A stretch of DNA of 64,000 nt from Chromatocurvus halotolerans (GTDB taxonomy: Bacteria > Pseudomonadota > Gammaproteobacteria > Pseudomonadales > Halieaceae). Made by a program: the position numbers and the translations under genes. This document shows positions 61,785 through 64,000 of this stretch, one piece after another. The stretch is from NCBI RefSeq assembly GCF_004340525.1, contig NZ_SLWX01000002.1, forward strand, positions 1 to 64,000, given 5' to 3'. Position 1 is the first letter of the stretch. Each line of letters opens with the position of its first letter. The notes under the pieces are model-generated. The model saw nothing but the letters and a program-made list of their open reading frames with translations, had not been told where the DNA came from and did no database searches.

Positions 61785-63341
61785 TCAGTGAATACCGCGC
61801 ATCATCTTTCGCAGGACAGGCGATGCCGCCAGCAATACCGCACCCACGCTGACACCGGTCCACAGCAGGCTGCTGAACAGATCGGTATACAGTCCCAGCG
61901 CGACGCCGACGTCAGCGATCTCCCCGGTGGGTGTCTCCACGACCGCCAGCTTTGCCAGCTGCGCCGCCACGTGCTGCGAGTAGGCGGTGGCGAGAAACCA
62001 GGCGCCCATCATCAGACCCGCGATGCTCGGCACCGCCAGCTTGGTTACGGCAGACAGACCCACCGGCGACAGACACAGTTCGCCGCTGGTATGCAGCAGG
62101 TAGGCAAGCACCATCCAGTAACCGGAGACCAGTCTCGCCTGGTCGGGGTTGGCGGCACCCAGCACCAGTGCACCGAAGCCGAGTCCAGCCTGGGCGATGC
62201 CAAACGCAAACTTGACCGGCGTCGAGGGCTCCAGTCCACGGCGTCCCAGCGCCGTCCACAGCCAGGCGAAAAGCGGCGCCAGCAGAAAGATAAAGAAGGC
62301 GTTGAGCGAGCCGAACTGCGCCGCGGTGAGCTGGACGCCGAAGATATTGCGGTCCATGACCCGGTCGGCGTACAGCGTCATGGAGCCTGCACTCTGCTCG
62401 AACAGCGACCAGAACAGCACGCTGGACATGGTAAGGATGACCAGTACGATCATGCGGCTGCGCTCCGTGGCATCGCACTTGACCGCGATGAACCAGACCA
62501 GACCGCACAGCACAGAGATGGCAAGGACATTCAGCAAGGTGCCGACCGCGCCCTGGAACTGAAGCATCTGCCACGCGGCTAGCACTGCCAGCAGCGCTGC
62601 GGCGTAAATGGTGGTTTCCTTGTTCAACCCCAGCGGTGAGCGCTCACGCAGAACCGCGGGCCGGGCAGGCTCTGCGTGCCCCTGCAAATGCCGCTGGCCA
62701 CGCAGGAAGGTTGCGAGGCCGACGAGCATGCCAATACCGGCGGCACCGAAACCGTAGCGCCAGCCCAAGGTCTCACCCAGATAGCCGCAAAGCAGCGTGG
62801 CGGTAAACGCGCCGAGATTGATGCCCATGTAGAAGATGGTGAAGCCGGCGTCACGGCGCGGATCATCAATCGCGTAGAGTTTTCCGACGATGGTGGAGAT
62901 GCTGGGCTTGAGAAAGCCTACGCCTATCACAATCAGGCCGAGGGAAAAATAGAACACCTGCAGCGCGCCGCTGTCGCGGATTACCGTATCGCCCATGCGT
63001 CTGGCCTGCTCACCCTCGACCGCCATGCCGAGGTGGCCTAGGACCAGCAGCAGGCCGCCGAAGACCACGGCCTTGCGCATGCCCAGGTAGCGGTCAGCGA
63101 TGAGTCCACCGAGCACGGGCGTGGCGAACACCAGGGCGGCGTAGCCACCGAGGACCTCAAGGCCGTTGCTGTCGCTGAACAGATGGTACTTCGTGAGGTA
63201 AAGAAGCAGGAGGTACTTCATGCCATAAAACGAAAACCGCTCCCAGAGCTCCGTGGCGAAACACACGAACAGCCCCGTGGGGTGACCGAAAAATCCGGTG
63301 TCCAGGGCGCGATCGGAGTCGTTGGCGGTCGTTGCGGGCAT
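61785..63341 (-). CDS. POT/PTR-family proton-coupled peptide transporter
   Basis: 518-residue MFS-type transporter of the proton-dependent oligopeptide family with 12 or more helices. The ExxERFxYY-type motif reads ELWERFSFYG at 31-40, and GGLIADRYLGMRKAVVFGG is the conserved loop between helices 2 and 3. TSGELCLSPVGLSAVTKLAP-like sequence near 415-432 is the PTR2 family second signature. Imports di- and tripeptides. Start taken at MPATTANDSD. Lies 28 bases after dusC and leads into the Glu-Pro protein gene. Confidence 0.9.
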   Translation of the reverse strand: MPATTANDSDRALDTGFFGHPTGLFVCFATELWERFSFYGMKYLLLLYLTKYHLFSDSNGLEVLGGYAALVFATPVLGGLIADRYLGMRKAVVFGGLLLVLGHLGMAVEGEQARRMGDTVIRDSGALQVFYFSLGLIVIGVGFLKPSISTIVGKLYAIDDPRRDAGFTIFYMGINLGAFTATLLCGYLGETLGWRYGFGAAGIGMLVGLATFLRGQRHLQGHAEPARPAVLRERSPLGLNKETTIYAAALLAVLAAWQMLQFQGAVGTLLNVLAISVLCGLVWFIAVKCDATERSRMIVLVILTMSSVLFWSLFEQSAGSMTLYADRVMDRNIFGVQLTAAQFGSLNAFFIFLLAPLFAWLWTALGRRGLEPSTPVKFAFGIAQAGLGFGALVLGAANPDQARLVSGYWMVLAYLLHTSGELCLSPVGLSAVTKLAVPSIAGLMMGAWFLATAYSQHVAAQLAKLAVVETPTGEIADVGVALGLYTDLFSSLLWTGVSVGAVLLAASPVLRKMMRGIH

Positions 63342-63369
63342 GCGCGGTTTTCCTCGGATTGACGATGGC

Positions 63370-64000
63370 TCAGGCGGCGATGCCCTGTCGGTCAGCACCG
63401 TCGAGGTGCGCCCGGATGGCGGCGGGGTCGTGCAGCCGCTTGATGGACTCGAACAGGACGGCACCCTGTGGATAATAGCTTCGCAGATATACCAGCCACT
63501 GCTTCAGCGGGTTTCCCGCATAGCGGGCATCGTAGCCCTGCAGCGTCAGCTCGAAAAAATGTCGTAACAACGGGCGCACGTCAGACCAGGCCATCGGCGC
63601 CAGCGGATCGCCGCGGTCGACACTGCGCACCAGCCGCGGCAGGTCCGGCCGGCACAGCGCGCCGCGTCCCAGCATGAGGTCGCTGCTGCCGCTGGCTTCC
63701 CGGCAGCGAACAGCATCATCCGGACTCCAGATCTCTCCGTTCGCCACCAGCGGCAGTTCGGTGCAGGCCCGCGCGCGTTCGATCTCTCCCCAGTAGGCGG
63801 GGGGGCGGTAGCCATCCCGGCGGGTACGTGCGTGAATCACGATTTCGCTGGCGCCGGCATCGCTGATGGCCGAAATGACCTCGGTAAAGGTGCTCCGGTC
63901 GTCGAATCCCAGCCGCACCTTGACCGTCAGCGGGGTCGCCGCCGGCAGCGCACGACGCACGGCAGCGGTAATGGCGTGAACGCGCCCGGGCTCGCGCAGC
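63370..64000 (-). CDS. dusC: tRNA-dihydrouridine synthase C (5' part beyond window)
   Basis: Carboxy-terminal 210 residues of a Dus flavoenzyme; the start lies past the window edge. The visible part begins LREPGRVHAITAAV, then LTVKVRLGF, VIHARTRRDGYRPPAYWGEI and LGRGALCRPDL, which are FMN-binding and tRNA-facing family blocks; the arrangement resembles DusC (U16) more than DusA or DusB. The missing part contains the catalytic cysteine, so its presence cannot be checked here. Confidence 0.85.
   Translation of the reverse strand, partial: LREPGRVHAITAAVRRALPAATPLTVKVRLGFDDRSTFTEVISAISDAGASEIVIHARTRRDGYRPPAYWGEIERARACTELPLVANGEIWSPDDAVRCREASGSSDLMLGRGALCRPDLPRLVRSVDRGDPLAPMAWSDVRPLLRHFFELTLQGYDARYAGNPLKQWLVYLRSYYPQGAVLFESIKRLHDPAAIRAHLDGADRQGIAA

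Overview
The window is a gene-dense (about 60 genes, mostly short gaps), GC-rich stretch of a bacterial chromosome with no phage, insertion sequence, tRNA, rRNA or CRISPR array that I can see. The gene set is typical of an aerobic, probably marine gammaproteobacterium: lipid A acyltransferase and MsbA, TonB-dependent receptor, RhlE, RimK, fatty acid cis/trans isomerase, kbl-tdh, LutABC, AI-2E family permease and the YqjD/E/K trio. A Halieaceae/Cellvibrionales-like origin fits, but that is an impression and not a measured placement.

Layout. 0.1-9 kb: threonine catabolism (kbl-tdh), a hot-dog thioesterase coupled to a large zinc metalloprotease lipoprotein, and a GST-like gene coupled to cti. 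9-19 kb: metC, a creatininase-family hydrolase, then an envelope-glycan region. This has a plus-strand trio (LpxL-like acyltransferase, polysaccharide deacetylase, sulfotransferase) facing a minus-strand operon with every junction overlapping (msbA, ELM1-family protein, GT4 glycosyltransferase, YrbL-family kinase-like protein, methyltransferase). 19-26.5 kb: heme-dependent N-demethylase family gene fused by a GTGA overlap to a UbiA prenyltransferase, VanZ, an orphan membrane protein, an isochorismatase-type amidohydrolase, the YqjD/E/K-like genes translationally coupled to an AI-2E permease, and a stand-alone acetolactate synthase. 26.5-33 kb: rhlE, a cold-shock protein with a good terminator, and a two-gene RND efflux system.

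33-42 kb holds a four-gene operon of an encapsulated-ferritin-like protein, a RimB-type retropepsin-like protease, RimK and an aspartoacylase-like deacylase. It diverges from a small secreted protein and a His/Glu/Asp-rich TonB receptor (probable zinc or other divalent metal uptake). TerB, a split YeeE/YedE pair and an Atm1-type ABC exporter follow. 42-49 kb: a histone-deacetylase-family gene diverges from a PatZ-like acetyltransferase whose acyl-CoA-synthetase half has lost its ATP-grasp lobe and catalytic histidine; then an SDR, two lipoproteins and an acyl-CoA synthetase. 49-56 kb: folE, a GAPDH-like protein with proline in place of the catalytic cysteine directly coupled to a normal GAPDH, then ppc and an acyl-CoA dehydrogenase. 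56-64 kb: SYLF protein, lutABC, an unrecognised membrane protein with a Glu-Pro repeat linker, a POT peptide transporter and a truncated dusC at the window edge.

The strongest candidates for undescribed biology are the ferritin-like/RimB/RimK/deacylase operon with no encapsulin, the GAPDH pseudoenzyme-enzyme tandem, the divergent deacetylase/gutted-PatZ pair, and the YrbL-family kinase built into the MsbA operon. All functions are read from sequence motifs and family knowledge; no database search was run.
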